Part shown: positions 31,124 to 39,554 of the stretch, piece after piece | Numbering within the stretch: position 1 is the first letter of the stretch | Layout: each line of letters begins with the position of its first letter | Assembly: GCA_002425685.1 (NCBI GenBank) | Contig: DIMS01000115.1 | Coordinates: forward strand, 1-40,096 | Length of the DNA stretch: 40,096 nucleotides | Source of the DNA: Synergistaceae bacterium UBA5560 | GTDB taxonomy: Bacteria > Synergistota > Synergistia > Synergistales > Aminiphilaceae | Reading direction: 5' to 3' | Translations under genes and position numbers: made by a program | Notes under the pieces: model-generated | The model's database searches: none | What the model saw: the letters and a program-made list of their open reading frames with translations, nothing else | What the model was told of the DNA's origin: nothing

Positions 31124-32450
31124 CGCCCCGGTTCCGCCCCAGTCCGTCACCGTCGTCGGAGGTGGCCTCGCGGGAAGCGAGGCAGCGTGGCAGTTGGCCC
31201 GCCGGGGGCATACGGTCCGTCTCCACGAAATGCGCCCCGTAAACAGCACTCCCGCCCACAGGACGGCGTGGCTGGCGGAGCTGGTCTGCAGCAATTCCCT
31301 CGGGTCGGACGTGCCGGAAAGCCCGGGAGGACTTCTCAAGGAAGAACTCCGGCGCATGAAGAGCCTCGTCATGGAAGCTGCCGAGGAGAGCGTCGTTCCC
31401 GCAGGGCGGGCTCTGGCGGTGGATCGGGAACTCTTCGCCCGTTTCGTGTCGGAGCGTCTCGCCGCACATCCCCTGGTGACGATCCTCCGGGAGGAGGTTG
31501 CCACATTGCCCGAAGAACCCGCGGTGGTTGCCACGGGACCTCTCACGAGCCCTGCGCTTGCGGCGTGTCTCAGGGAATCCGCGGGAGGTTTTCTCGCCTT
31601 CTACGACGCGGTCGCTCCCGTGGTGACCGCGGAAAGCGTGGACGCGGGCACGGTCTACCGGGCCAGCCGATGGGGGCAGGGGGAGGATTATCTGAACTGT
31701 CCCCTCGACAGGGAGTCCTACGAGCGTTTTCTTTCCGCTCTGCTGACGGCGGAACGGGCACCTCGGAAGGAATTCGAGCAGGATCCGCGCTATTTCGAGG
31801 GATGTCTTCCCGTGGAGGTGCTTGCGGAACGGGGGCCGGATACCCTCCGCTACGGTCCCATGCGTCCTGTGGGGCTTCCCGACCCGAGAACCGGAAGAGA
31901 GCCCTACGCGGTGGTGCAGCTTCGCCAGGACAACCGGGAAGGCACACTCTACAACCTCGTGGGATTTCAGACCAATCTGCGCTGGGGGGAGCAGGAGCGC
32001 GTCTTCCGGCTCATTCCGGGACTGGAGAAGGCGGAGTTCATCCGCCTCGGCGTCATGCACCGGAACATCTATGTCAACGCTCCCCTGGCGTTGGATTCCT
32101 CCCTCCGGCTTCGGGGGCGGGAGGCACTGTTTCTGGCGGGGCAGCTCGTCGGCGTGGAAGGCTATGTGGAGAGCACCGCCATGGGGCTTGTCGCAGCGGT
32201 GAATTGTGCGGCCTTCCTCGCAGGTTCGCCCTTTCCGCGCTGGCCCGACGAGACCGCCATCGGTGCTCTGTTGCACTATCTCGACAGTGCTCTTCCCGGA
32301 AACTTTCAACCCATGAACTGCAATCTCGGCATTTTCCCTCCTCTTCCGAAGCGGATCCGGGGGCGGACCGAGCGATGCGGAGCTGTGGTCGCCCGGGCAC
32401 GGGAAGCCCTTACATGCTTTCTTGAGAAGCAGGGCACGCTTTTTCCGTAG
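31116..32450 (+). CDS. trmFO: tRNA methyltransferase TrmFO
   Basis: A 444-residue FAD protein that forms 5-methyluridine 54 in tRNA, using methylene-tetrahydrofolate. Landmarks are the FAD-binding VTVVGGGLAGSEAAWQLA, LHEMRP, LVCSNSLGSD with the first active cysteine, YFEGCLPVEV with the second, RYGPMRPVGL, and GQLVGVEGYVESTAMG. It overlaps the topA end; the order topA-trmFO-xerC-hslVU-codY is the one found in Firmicutes. Confidence 0.95.
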   Translation: MCSAPVPPQSVTVVGGGLAGSEAAWQLARRGHTVRLHEMRPVNSTPAHRTAWLAELVCSNSLGSDVPESPGGLLKEELRRMKSLVMEAAEESVVPAGRALAVDRELFARFVSERLAAHPLVTILREEVATLPEEPAVVATGPLTSPALAACLRESAGGFLAFYDAVAPVVTAESVDAGTVYRASRWGQGEDYLNCPLDRESYERFLSALLTAERAPRKEFEQDPRYFEGCLPVEVLAERGPDTLRYGPMRPVGLPDPRTGREPYAVVQLRQDNREGTLYNLVGFQTNLRWGEQERVFRLIPGLEKAEFIRLGVMHRNIYVNAPLALDSSLRLRGREALFLAGQLVGVEGYVESTAMGLVAAVNCAAFLAGSPFPRWPDETAIGALLHYLDSALPGNFQPMNCNLGIFPPLPKRIRGRTERCGAVVARAREALTCFLEKQGTLFP

Positions 32451-32476
32451 TATTTATGACCCCTTTCTCCAGAAAT

Positions 32477-32506
32477 TTCCCAATTTCAAGGGAAAAGTGC
32501 TACAAT
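32477..32506 (+). promoter_or_regulatory. Extended -10 promoter directly before xerC
   Basis: TTCCCA (32477-32482, 4 of 6), 18 bases, and TACAAT (32501-32506) preceded by TG-C, an extended -10. Transcription would begin at about 32513-32514, at the ATG itself. No Shine-Dalgarno lies upstream of the ATG. Confidence 0.6.
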
Positions 32507-32513
32507 ACGCGCC

Positions 32514-33413
32514 ATGAGTGAAAATCTCTCCGTCGAAATGGACTGCTATCTGGAGCACCTGCGCTTCTCTCTGGGACGCTCGGATCATACCGTGACCAAC
32601 TACGCGGTCGATCTCGCCCAGTTCTGCGAGTTTCTTCTCCAGCAGGGGCTTGAGGACGTGGAGGAGATCACGTCCTCCCATGTCCGTGCTTTTCTTCGGG
32701 ACATCATGGGATTCGGATACGCGAAGACCAGCGCGGCGAGGAAACTCTCCGCCGTGCGGAGCTGGTTCGCCTTCCTCCAGCGGAACGGAAGAGTGGCTTC
32801 CAACGCGGCGGCATCCGTGCGGAGTCCCAAGCTGCCCCAGCGTCTTCCCCGTGCACTCTCCCGGGAAGACACGGCGCGTCTCGTCGAAGAGGGGCCGCGC
32901 GGGGAGGAGTTTCATCGCGACCGGGCGGTGTTGGAACTGTTGTACGGCTGTGGCCTGCGCGTGGCCGAACTCGTCGCGCTCGACTGGGAGGACGTGCAGC
33001 TTGAGGAGCGGTGGATTCGCGTGCGCGGCAAGGGGGACAAGGAGCGCATGGTTCCCATGGGGCGCATTGCCCGGGATGCCCTTCTGGAATTGCCCCTCCC
33101 GCCTTCAGGGGAGCGGGGTGGACCGCTCTTTCCGGGTGAGGAGGGTGGAGAGCTTTCGGTGCGCACCGTGCACCGCATCGTCACCCGAGCCGCCCGGATC
33201 GTCGGGCTCGCGGGTGTGACACCCCACGTGCTGCGCCATTCCTTTGCGACGCACATGCTTGAGGGAGGCGCGTCGCTTCGGGTGCTTCAGGAACTGTTGG
33301 GCCACGAGAGTCTCGTGACGACCCAGAAATATCTCAGGATCACCGCGGAGCAGATGCGCCGGAGCTACAGCGCGGCCCATCCCCGCGGGGGAGGAGCGGA
33401 CGAACATGTTTGA
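32514..33413 (+). CDS. xerC: Tyrosine recombinase XerC
   Basis: A 299-residue site-specific recombinase, probably for chromosome dimer resolution. N-terminal SAM-like core-binding domain (about 1-95) and catalytic domain with R in YGCGLRVAEL, K in RGKGDKER, HVLRHSFATHML (H and R), LGHESLVTTQKY (H and the nucleophile Y). The typical XerC N-terminus is obtained from ATG 32514, which has no ribosome site; an extended -10 box lies seven bases upstream, so the message may be leaderless. It overlaps hslV by eight bases. Confidence 0.92.
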   Translation: MSENLSVEMDCYLEHLRFSLGRSDHTVTNYAVDLAQFCEFLLQQGLEDVEEITSSHVRAFLRDIMGFGYAKTSAARKLSAVRSWFAFLQRNGRVASNAAASVRSPKLPQRLPRALSREDTARLVEEGPRGEEFHRDRAVLELLYGCGLRVAELVALDWEDVQLEERWIRVRGKGDKERMVPMGRIARDALLELPLPPSGERGGPLFPGEEGGELSVRTVHRIVTRAARIVGLAGVTPHVLRHSFATHMLEGGASLRVLQELLGHESLVTTQKYLRITAEQMRRSYSAAHPRGGGADEHV

Positions 33414-33939
33414 GGGAACGACGATTCTCTGCGTGCGGATCCGGAACCGCGTCGCCATGGCGGGAGACGGACAGGTCACGTTGGGAAACCAGGTTGTCAA
33501 GGCGGGGGCGCGAAAGGTACGGCGCCTCTACCGCGGCACGGTGCTCGCGGGATTCGCCGGAAGCACCGCCGATGCCATGACGCTGCTGGAGCGCTTTGAA
33601 AAGTTTCTGGAGGAGCATTCGGGAAATCTCATGCGGGCCGCCGTGACCATGGTGCGGGAATGGCGTACCGACCGGGCTCTTCGCAGGCTAGAGGCGATGA
33701 TGCTCGTGGCGGATCGGGAGCAGACGCTTCTGCTTTCCGGCGCGGGGGATGTCCTGGAACCCGAAGGATACGCCGCGTCCATCGGTTCCGGCTCCGGCTT
33801 CGCCCTTGCTGCGGCGAGGGCGCTCTGCGAAGCCGCGGAATGGCCTGCGGAGGAGATTGCCCGCCGCTCTCTGGAGATCGCGGGGGATCTGTGCATCTAC
33901 ACCAACAAGAACATCACCGTGGAGGTGATCGACGCGTGA
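33406..33939 (+). CDS. hslV: ATP-dependent protease proteolytic subunit HslV
   Basis: A 177-residue proteasome-like peptidase. The precursor begins MFEGTTILCVR; the catalytic threonine is expected to be T5 after removal of MFEG, longer than the single Met removed in E. coli. MAGDGQVTLGNQV, GFAGSTADA and SGSGFALAAARAL are conserved. GGGAGGAG precedes the ATG. It pairs with HslU, whose GTG overlaps its stop. Confidence 0.95.
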   Translation: MFEGTTILCVRIRNRVAMAGDGQVTLGNQVVKAGARKVRRLYRGTVLAGFAGSTADAMTLLERFEKFLEEHSGNLMRAAVTMVREWRTDRALRRLEAMMLVADREQTLLLSGAGDVLEPEGYAASIGSGSGFALAAARALCEAAEWPAEEIARRSLEIAGDLCIYTNKNITVEVIDA

Positions 33940-35363
33940 TACGACAGGAAGGACGGGACTTCTCCCCCCGGGAGATCGTCGCCTATCTCGATAGATACGT
34001 CATCGGCCAGGAAAAGGCCAAACGCGCCGTGGCGGTCGCCCTGAGGAACCGCCTGCGCAGGCGGCGTCTTCCCGAGGAGGCGGCCAGGGAGATCGCTCCC
34101 CGGAACATCCTCATGGTCGGTCCCACTGGGGTGGGTAAGACGGAGATCGCCCGCCGCCTCTCGCACTTGGTGAACGCTCCGTTCGTTAAGGTGGAGGCCA
34201 CTAAGTACACCGAAGTGGGCTATGTGGGGCGCGATGTGGAATCCATGATCCGCGATCTCGTGGAGACGGCGGTGCAGATGGTGAAGGAGCGGAAGGTCGA
34301 AGAGGTCCGCGAGGTCGCGAAGGTGCGCGCCGAGGACCGACTGCTTGATGCGCTTCTTCCCCGACCCCGTTCCGCGGTCTCCCGCGTCCCCGAGTTCTTT
34401 CGTCTCTTCGGCGGTCAGCAGGAGGAGGCCGCCCAGGCGAGTACACCTCCCCCCCAGACGCCGGAGGAGGAACAGCGCTTCACCGCGACCCGGGAGCGAC
34501 TTCGGGAGATGCTGCGCAACGGCAGGCTCGAGGATCGGGAGGTGGAAGTCGAGGTGACGGAGGTGCCCAAACTCGGCATGCCCCTGTTGGGGGGGGCTGG
34601 CATGGAGGAGATGGGCATGAATCTCAACGAGATGCTCGGCGGCTTGCTGCCCAAGAAATCTCGACGGCGCCGCGTCAGCGTCGCCGAGGCACGGCGCATT
34701 CTCGAGGCGGAAGAGGCGGAGAAGCTCGTGGACATGGAGGCCGTCACCAGGGAAGCCCTCGAAAAGGCACAGGAGGAAGGCATCGTCTTTCTCGACGAAC
34801 TGGATAAGGTTGCGGCTGGAGAGGGCCGTGGGGCCGGCCCGGACGTGAGCCGCGAGGGCGTTCAGCGGGATCTCCTGCCCATCGTGGAGGGATGTACGGT
34901 GCAGACCAAGTACGGCCCGGTCACGACGGATCACATCCTGTTCATCGCCGCGGGGGCCTTCCACAAGGTCAAGCCGTCGGATCTCGTTCCGGAGCTGCAG
35001 GGAAGACTTCCCATAAGGGTTGAGCTCGATTCCCTCGGCGAGGAGGAATTGTTCCGCATTCTCCGGGAGCCCGAACACAGCCTTGTACGCCAGTATCAGG
35101 CCCTGCTCGGCACGGAGGGGGTGGAACTTCTCTTCGAAGAAGGAGCGCTGCGCGCCATCGCCAAGTTTGCCACGGCGGCGAACCGCGACATGGAGAACAT
35201 CGGTGCCCGACGGCTCGCCACCATTATGGAACTTCTTCTGGAGGAAATCAGTTTCGATGCGCAGGAATTGGCCGGCAGCACGGTCCGCGTGGATGTCCCC
35301 TTTGTGGAGGAGCGCCTGCGGGATGTGGCGGCGGACAAGGACATGCGGAACTACCTTCTCTAG
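33936..35363 (+). CDS. hslU: ATP-dependent protease ATPase subunit HslU
   Basis: A 475-residue AAA+ unfoldase for HslV. SPREIVAYLDRYVIGQ starts the domain; Walker A is GPTGVGKTEIARRL, TKYTEVGYVGRDVES follows, then an extended I-domain (about 125-245) with a Pro/Gln/Glu-rich insert and a Met/Gly-rich stretch. Walker B is FLDELDKV, and the C-terminus ends RNYLL-like, needed to insert into HslV. The GTG at 33936 follows GGAGGTGATC. Confidence 0.95.
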   Translation: MIRQEGRDFSPREIVAYLDRYVIGQEKAKRAVAVALRNRLRRRRLPEEAAREIAPRNILMVGPTGVGKTEIARRLSHLVNAPFVKVEATKYTEVGYVGRDVESMIRDLVETAVQMVKERKVEEVREVAKVRAEDRLLDALLPRPRSAVSRVPEFFRLFGGQQEEAAQASTPPPQTPEEEQRFTATRERLREMLRNGRLEDREVEVEVTEVPKLGMPLLGGAGMEEMGMNLNEMLGGLLPKKSRRRRVSVAEARRILEAEEAEKLVDMEAVTREALEKAQEEGIVFLDELDKVAAGEGRGAGPDVSREGVQRDLLPIVEGCTVQTKYGPVTTDHILFIAAGAFHKVKPSDLVPELQGRLPIRVELDSLGEEELFRILREPEHSLVRQYQALLGTEGVELLFEEGALRAIAKFATAANRDMENIGARRLATIMELLLEEISFDAQELAGSTVRVDVPFVEERLRDVAADKDMRNYLL

Positions 35364-35493
35364 AAAAGGGAATAACGAGGCATTCGAAAATTGCGGGAAG
35401 GGTACGCACGACGAGGAAAATCATGCCGGAAGTCCCGAGTGGGGCCGTCGTGAGCGACACGTTTACTAGAAGAAGAAATAGGAGGGACATGCC

Positions 35494-36336
35494 GTGACGA
35501 TGAACACCCCAAAGGAACTCATCGAGTCGAGAGCGAAGATCCTGAATCCTTCGGCCATGCAGGATCTGCTTGAGAAGACCCGTCTCGTGAGCCGGGCGCT
35601 GCAGAACAGAAGGGACCATCGGGCCTATCCGGATTACCAGAAGCTCTCCAAGCTTCTGTGCGATCTTGCGGCGGCCAACGTGTATCTCATCAGCAGGGAG
35701 GGGCGCATCCTCGGGTATGCCTGGGTGAGTGAGTACGACTGTCCCATTATGGCGAACCTGCTCGAAAAGAACAGCATGCCCGATTCCTATGTGGAGAAAC
35801 TCAACCAGTACCACGAATCGGTGCTCAACCACACGGACCATGGACTGTGCGCCTATGCGGACCATCCCTGTACCTACTCCAACAAGCACGTGCTCTACGT
35901 TCCCATCACGGGCGGGGCAGAGCGCTTGGGGACCCTGATTCTTGCGCGGTTCGGCCAGCCCTTTGACACGAGGGATCTCGTCCTCGCAGAATATCTCGCC
36001 ACCGTGGTGGGGCTGGAGATTCTCCACGAGCGGACTCGTTCCATCGAGGAACGCGCCCGGGAGCGTCTGGTGGTGCAGATGGCCATGCGTGCCCTTTCCT
36101 ATTCCGAGGTGGAGTCGGTGCGGCACATCGTGCGGGAGCTCGGGGGTCCCGAAGGAGTCGTAGTGGCGAGCCGCGTGGCGGATCGCGTCGGCGTGACCCG
36201 GAGCGTCATCGTCAATGCCCTGCGCAAGCTGGAGAGCGCCGGGATCATCGAAAGCCGGAGCCTCGGCATGAAGGGAACGTACATCCGCGTTCTGAGCGCG
36301 CTCTTCCTGGAGGAACTGGGCATTTTCGAGGAGTGA
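35494..36336 (+). CDS. codY: Global regulator CodY
   Basis: A 280-residue transcription regulator. Residues about 1-155 form the GAF ligand domain, which in other species binds Ile/Leu/Val. The C-terminal winged helix has VVASRVADRVGVTRSVIVNALRKLESAGIIESRSLGMKGTYIRV-type sequence, strongly conserved in CodY. AGGAGGG lies seven bases before GTG 35494; an ATG two codons later is the alternative. It is preceded by 130 bases after hslU with no clear promoter. In an amino-acid fermenter it would tie the amino-acid and GTP state to metabolism and perhaps to the flagellar genes that follow. Confidence 0.95.
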   Translation: MTMNTPKELIESRAKILNPSAMQDLLEKTRLVSRALQNRRDHRAYPDYQKLSKLLCDLAAANVYLISREGRILGYAWVSEYDCPIMANLLEKNSMPDSYVEKLNQYHESVLNHTDHGLCAYADHPCTYSNKHVLYVPITGGAERLGTLILARFGQPFDTRDLVLAEYLATVVGLEILHERTRSIEERARERLVVQMAMRALSYSEVESVRHIVRELGGPEGVVVASRVADRVGVTRSVIVNALRKLESAGIIESRSLGMKGTYIRVLSALFLEELGIFEE

Positions 36337-36464
36337 TCCGAAAACCCCCCGGCCACAGAGGTTTTGTGACGTTGCCCCAGCTCTTTCCCGGTGGAATCTC
36401 CGATGTTTCGGCAGATCCCGCCGGGCGTTTTTCTTCGGGGGAGGGCGATCCTGTTTCCTTCTCT

Positions 36465-36480
36465 CCGTATCGGGATACGG
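36465..36480 (+). repeat. Palindrome upstream of flgB
   Basis: CCGTATC-GG-GATACGG, seven perfect pairs around two bases, about 115 bases before flgB in a 258-base gap. Possible operator; no T run. Confidence 0.4.
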
Positions 36481-36532
36481 CGGAAAGGAAGATCTCGGGA
36501 GCGATTCACCTTTCAAGAGAAGGAAAGACGCT

Positions 36533-36540
36533 GCCGATAC
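36533..36540 (+). promoter_or_regulatory. Possible sigma28-type -10 before flgB
   Basis: GCCGATAC matches seven of eight bases of the flagellar sigma28 -10 (GCCGATAA). The expected TAAA-type -35 is not clear. Leader to flgB would be about 48 bases. Confidence 0.3.
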
Positions 36541-36594
36541 ACAAAAGGGTCCGATGAGATCCGTTCATCTTGGAATCGTTCGGGAGGGAGTTTC

Positions 36595-36996
36595 ATGCAG
36601 AGGGACATGACCTGGGATGTCATCGCGAAGGATGTCGAAGGATTGTCTCGCCGGTTCGAGGCGGTCTCCCAGAACATGGCCAACGGCAACACCCCGCGGT
36701 ATGCCCGCCGGGAGGTCTCCTTCGAGGATCAGTTGAAAGAACTCATCGATGGTCCCACGAAGCTGCCTCTTGCCGTGACCGACACCAAGCACATTCCTCG
36801 GCGTCCTCTTTCCGTGAACGACGTGGTTCCCGAGGAGTCCCGGATCTACGACGAGTGGTACCGCCTCGACGGAAACAATGTGGATCCCGAGCGAGAGAAC
36901 GCCCTTCTCAACCAGACGAGGATGGGATATACCGCCATGAACAGGATGCTCGGGCGAAAGTTCGGTCTGTACAAGGCCGTCATAGGAGGCCGATGA
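36595..36996 (+). CDS. flgB: Flagellar basal-body rod protein FlgB
   Basis: A 133-residue proximal rod protein, exported and assembled in the periplasmic space. SRRFEAVSQNMANGNTPRYARREVSFE near 18-44 is the conserved N-terminal rod motif, and NNVDPERENALLNQTRMGYTAMNRML the C-terminal one. GGGAGGGAG precedes the ATG. It ends one base into flgC. Confidence 0.95.
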   Translation: MQRDMTWDVIAKDVEGLSRRFEAVSQNMANGNTPRYARREVSFEDQLKELIDGPTKLPLAVTDTKHIPRRPLSVNDVVPEESRIYDEWYRLDGNNVDPERENALLNQTRMGYTAMNRMLGRKFGLYKAVIGGR

Positions 36997-37415
36997 TGCG
37001 CGTCTTTCACTCCTTGAACGTGGCGGGAAGCGCTCTCACGGCGCATCGTCTCTGGATGGACACGATCTCGGAAAACCTTGCCAACGTGAATACCACGCGC
37101 TCCGGCGACGGAGGTCCTTATGTACGGCGCGTGCCTGTTTTTGCGGAGCGCCTCGACCGCGAGCTTTCCCCCAATTCCGCGTCGGGTGGAGTGAAGGTTA
37201 CCGCCATCGCACAGGATCCCCTTCCGCCCCGTCTGGTGTACCAGCCGGAACATCCCGATGCGAACGAGGAAGGATATGTGGCCTATCCGAACGTGAACGT
37301 GGTGCGGGAGATGACTGACATGATCGTGGCCAGCAGGGCCTACGAGGCGAGCCTTTCCATCGTGGACACGGGAAAGGTTATGTGGAACAGTGCCTTGGAA
37401 GTGCTCAAAGGATAG
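36996..37415 (+). CDS. flgC: Flagellar basal-body rod protein FlgC
   Basis: A 139-residue rod protein. SLNVAGSALTAHRLWMDTISENLANVNTTR is the N-terminal rod motif; PNVNVVREMTDMIVASRAYEASLSIVDTGK the C-terminal one. Two ATGs lie together; the second (36996) has a six-base spacing to AGGAGG and is preferred over 36993. It is followed by a terminator instead of running into fliE. Confidence 0.95.
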   Translation: MRVFHSLNVAGSALTAHRLWMDTISENLANVNTTRSGDGGPYVRRVPVFAERLDRELSPNSASGGVKVTAIAQDPLPPRLVYQPEHPDANEEGYVAYPNVNVVREMTDMIVASRAYEASLSIVDTGKVMWNSALEVLKG

Positions 37416-37459
37416 ATGTCGGGACTTTTGGATCAGTTGAAAATAAGGCTTTCGATTCG

Positions 37460-37491
37460 GGGGGGTGAGGCAGTCCCCCCTGCTTTTTTTT
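37460..37491 (+). terminator. Intrinsic terminator between flgC and fliE
   Basis: GGGGGG paired with CCCCCC around nine bases, then TGC and eight T. Confidence 0.75.
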
Positions 37492-37498
37492 CGCTTTT

Positions 37499-37515
37499 TC
37501 TGGTAAATTACCGGA
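37499..37515 (+). promoter_or_regulatory. Near-perfect palindrome upstream of fliE
   Basis: TCTGGTAAATTACCGGA, five central pairs (GGTAA/TTACC) flanked by matching TC/GA. GGTAAAT recurs at 37559-37565. Possible operator of the fliE promoter. Confidence 0.35.
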
Positions 37516-37576
37516 GTATTGCCTTTGGAGAAAGAGCGACAGGGGAGAGTCTTTTGCGGTAAATGTCAGTCTGATG

Positions 37577-37585
37577 TGGTATCAT
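37577..37585 (+). promoter_or_regulatory. Extended -10 promoter of fliEFG
   Basis: TGGTATCAT (TG-n-TATCAT) with no good -35. Predicted leader about 37 bases containing GGGAGGAGG. Confidence 0.45.
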
Positions 37586-37628
37586 AGTGTAAATCTGTAC
37601 ATGCGTATTTCCGGGAGGAGGGGCGAAC

Positions 37629-37949
37629 ATGAGTGCCGTTACCCTGAATTTACTTGACAGGACACTTCCCTTCGGAGACGAGGGGAAGGGGGGCGCGGTT
37701 CAGAAGAAGGATGAGGGAGCCAAAAGTGGAACCACCTTCGCCGCAGTCCTCAAGGAGAGCATGGAGAACGTGAACGACCTGCAGCATGTGGCGGACGAGA
37801 AGACGCGAAAGCTGGCGCTGGGCGAAGTGAACGACATTTCCGAGGTGGTTGTCGCCGCGTCCGAGGCGGAGATGTCCCTGCGGTTGTTCATGGAGATCCG
37901 GAACAAACTGGTGGATGCCTATCAGCAGATCGCCAGAATGCCGGTCTGA
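37629..37949 (+). CDS. fliE: Flagellar hook-basal body protein FliE
   Basis: A 106-residue adaptor between the MS ring and the rod. The C-terminal helix EVNDISEVVVAASEAEMSLRLFMEIRNKLVDAYQQIARMPV is characteristic. The N-terminal 30 residues are polar and variable. GGGAGGAGGGG precedes the ATG. fliF follows after nine bases. Confidence 0.95.
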   Translation: MSAVTLNLLDRTLPFGDEGKGGAVQKKDEGAKSGTTFAAVLKESMENVNDLQHVADEKTRKLALGEVNDISEVVVAASEAEMSLRLFMEIRNKLVDAYQQIARMPV

Positions 37950-37958
37950 CGAACGCTC

Positions 37959-39530
37959 ATGGAACGGATCAGGCAGTTCTTCTCCAGGATACGGGTTTTT
38001 TGGGAGTCCCTTGTTCCGTGGCAGCGGTATTCTCTGCTCGGGGCGTCTGTGCTCGTGGTGGCCGCCATCGTCCTCCTCGTGCTTTGGTCGGGAAGAACGG
38101 CCTACGATCCCCTCTTTTCCGGACTCGAGGTAGACGATCAAGCTTCCATCGTGGCGACCCTTCGGGAGCAGAAGATTCCTTACCGGCTGGACCCCGTGGC
38201 CAACGCCATTCTCGTTCCCCGGGACGTGGTCCATGAGGCGCGGTTGAATCTCGCCTCCGCAGGGCTTCCCAAGGGGGGCGTTGTGGGCTTCGAGATCTTC
38301 GATCGGGCCAAGATGGGCATGAGCGATTTCCAGCAGCGCATCACCTACCTCCGGGGACTGGAGGGGGAGCTGGCACGGACGGTCCTGCAGATCGACGCCG
38401 TGGAGTATGCGAAGGTCAACATCGTCATTCCCGAGCAGCGTCTCTTCCTCGAACAACAGCAACCCTCCACCGCATCCGTCCTCGTCCGGCTGAAACAAGG
38501 GAGAAAGGTCGGTCCGGAGCAGGTGCGCTCCATCGTCCACCTCGTCGCTCACAGCGTCGAGGGCCTTCGCGCCGACGATGTCACCGTGGTGGACACGGCG
38601 GGCAACGTGCTCTCCGACATGATCGCCGATGAAAATTTCATCTTTGCGGGAAGCGACGGCCTGGGTTCTTCCGTCTCCTCGGTGCAACGGGAACTCGAAC
38701 GACAGCAGGAACAGGAGTTCGAACGCAAGCTTCGCGTCATGCTGGAGCGAGTTTTCGGCCCCGGCAAGGCAGTGGTGCGCGTTCGGGTGGAACTTGATTT
38801 CGACAAGCGAAAGGTCTCTACCAGGGAATTCATCCCCGGTCCTACTGGCAAAGGCGTTATCCGGAGCCAACAGGACATGGAAGAGACCTACGAGGGGCCC
38901 GGCAGTGTTCCCGGGGCGCCTCCGGGAACGACAACGAATATCCCGGGGTACGCCATCACGGGACAGCAGCAGGGGAACAGCGAATACGCCAAGACGGAAT
39001 CGACGAAGAACTACGAGATCACCACCCGGGAAGAGGAGCAGGTGGGAACGCCGGGAACGGTGAAACGGGTCTCCGCCTCGGTTCTCGTGGACGGCACGCT
39101 CTCGGACGAACAACTGGGCGGACTCAAGGAGGCCGTGGCGGCGGCCATCGGTATCGACGAGGTTAGGGGAGACAAGCTCGTCATTCAGCCCATGCCCTTC
39201 GCCACCTCTTTTGTGGACAACCTTCTCGCCCAGCTCCAGGAGCAGCGGCGACAGCAGCTCCTCATGGGCATGATCGCGCTTGCGCTCGTGCTTGTGGGGG
39301 CGGTCGGCGTGGCTCTCTGGTGGATGCGCCGCCGCCGGCGGCTCCTCCTCGAACAGGCGGCTGGAGGCGAGGAAGGAAAGGTGCCGAGCCTGAGAGAGCT
39401 CATGGAAAACCCTGATCTGATGGCCGGACAGAGTGAAGTCGTCGTTCTGGAAGAACAGCTCCGCATCTATGCGATGAAGAACCCCGAGGATGTCGCTGCA
39501 GTCATCAAGAACTGGCTGGCTGAGGAATAG
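37959..39530 (+). CDS. fliF: Flagellar MS-ring protein FliF
   Basis: A 523-residue ring protein of the flagellar base. Membrane helix one at about 24-46 and helix two at about 430-452 flank the periplasmic part. The first ring-building motif (DDQASIVATLREQKIPYRLD) and GFEIFDRAKMGMSDFQQRITYLRGLEGELARTV-type region are conserved, and the extended beta-collar is glycine/proline rich (about 290-345). The C-terminal tail (EDVAAVIKNWLAEE) binds FliG. The ATG has no clear ribosome site and is probably coupled to fliE. Confidence 0.95.
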   Translation: MERIRQFFSRIRVFWESLVPWQRYSLLGASVLVVAAIVLLVLWSGRTAYDPLFSGLEVDDQASIVATLREQKIPYRLDPVANAILVPRDVVHEARLNLASAGLPKGGVVGFEIFDRAKMGMSDFQQRITYLRGLEGELARTVLQIDAVEYAKVNIVIPEQRLFLEQQQPSTASVLVRLKQGRKVGPEQVRSIVHLVAHSVEGLRADDVTVVDTAGNVLSDMIADENFIFAGSDGLGSSVSSVQRELERQQEQEFERKLRVMLERVFGPGKAVVRVRVELDFDKRKVSTREFIPGPTGKGVIRSQQDMEETYEGPGSVPGAPPGTTTNIPGYAITGQQQGNSEYAKTESTKNYEITTREEEQVGTPGTVKRVSASVLVDGTLSDEQLGGLKEAVAAAIGIDEVRGDKLVIQPMPFATSFVDNLLAQLQEQRRQQLLMGMIALALVLVGAVGVALWWMRRRRRLLLEQAAGGEEGKVPSLRELMENPDLMAGQSEVVVLEEQLRIYAMKNPEDVAAVIKNWLAEE

Positions 39531-39554
39531 CCGCCTGGGAGAGGAAGGGAATCC

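Noticed and set aside
28904..31546. 880-codon minus-strand open frame opposite topA and trmFO
   Set aside because: His/Arg/Gly-rich composition with no domain; both plus-strand genes are unmistakable.
35381..35392. CodY-box-like sequence upstream of codY
   Set aside because: TTCGAAAATT matches the right half of the box AATTTTCWGAAAATT, but the left half is poor and one base is missing.
36355..36380. Possible terminator after codY
   Set aside because: AAAACC and GGTTTT can pair, but the stem is short and AT-rich with no T run behind it.
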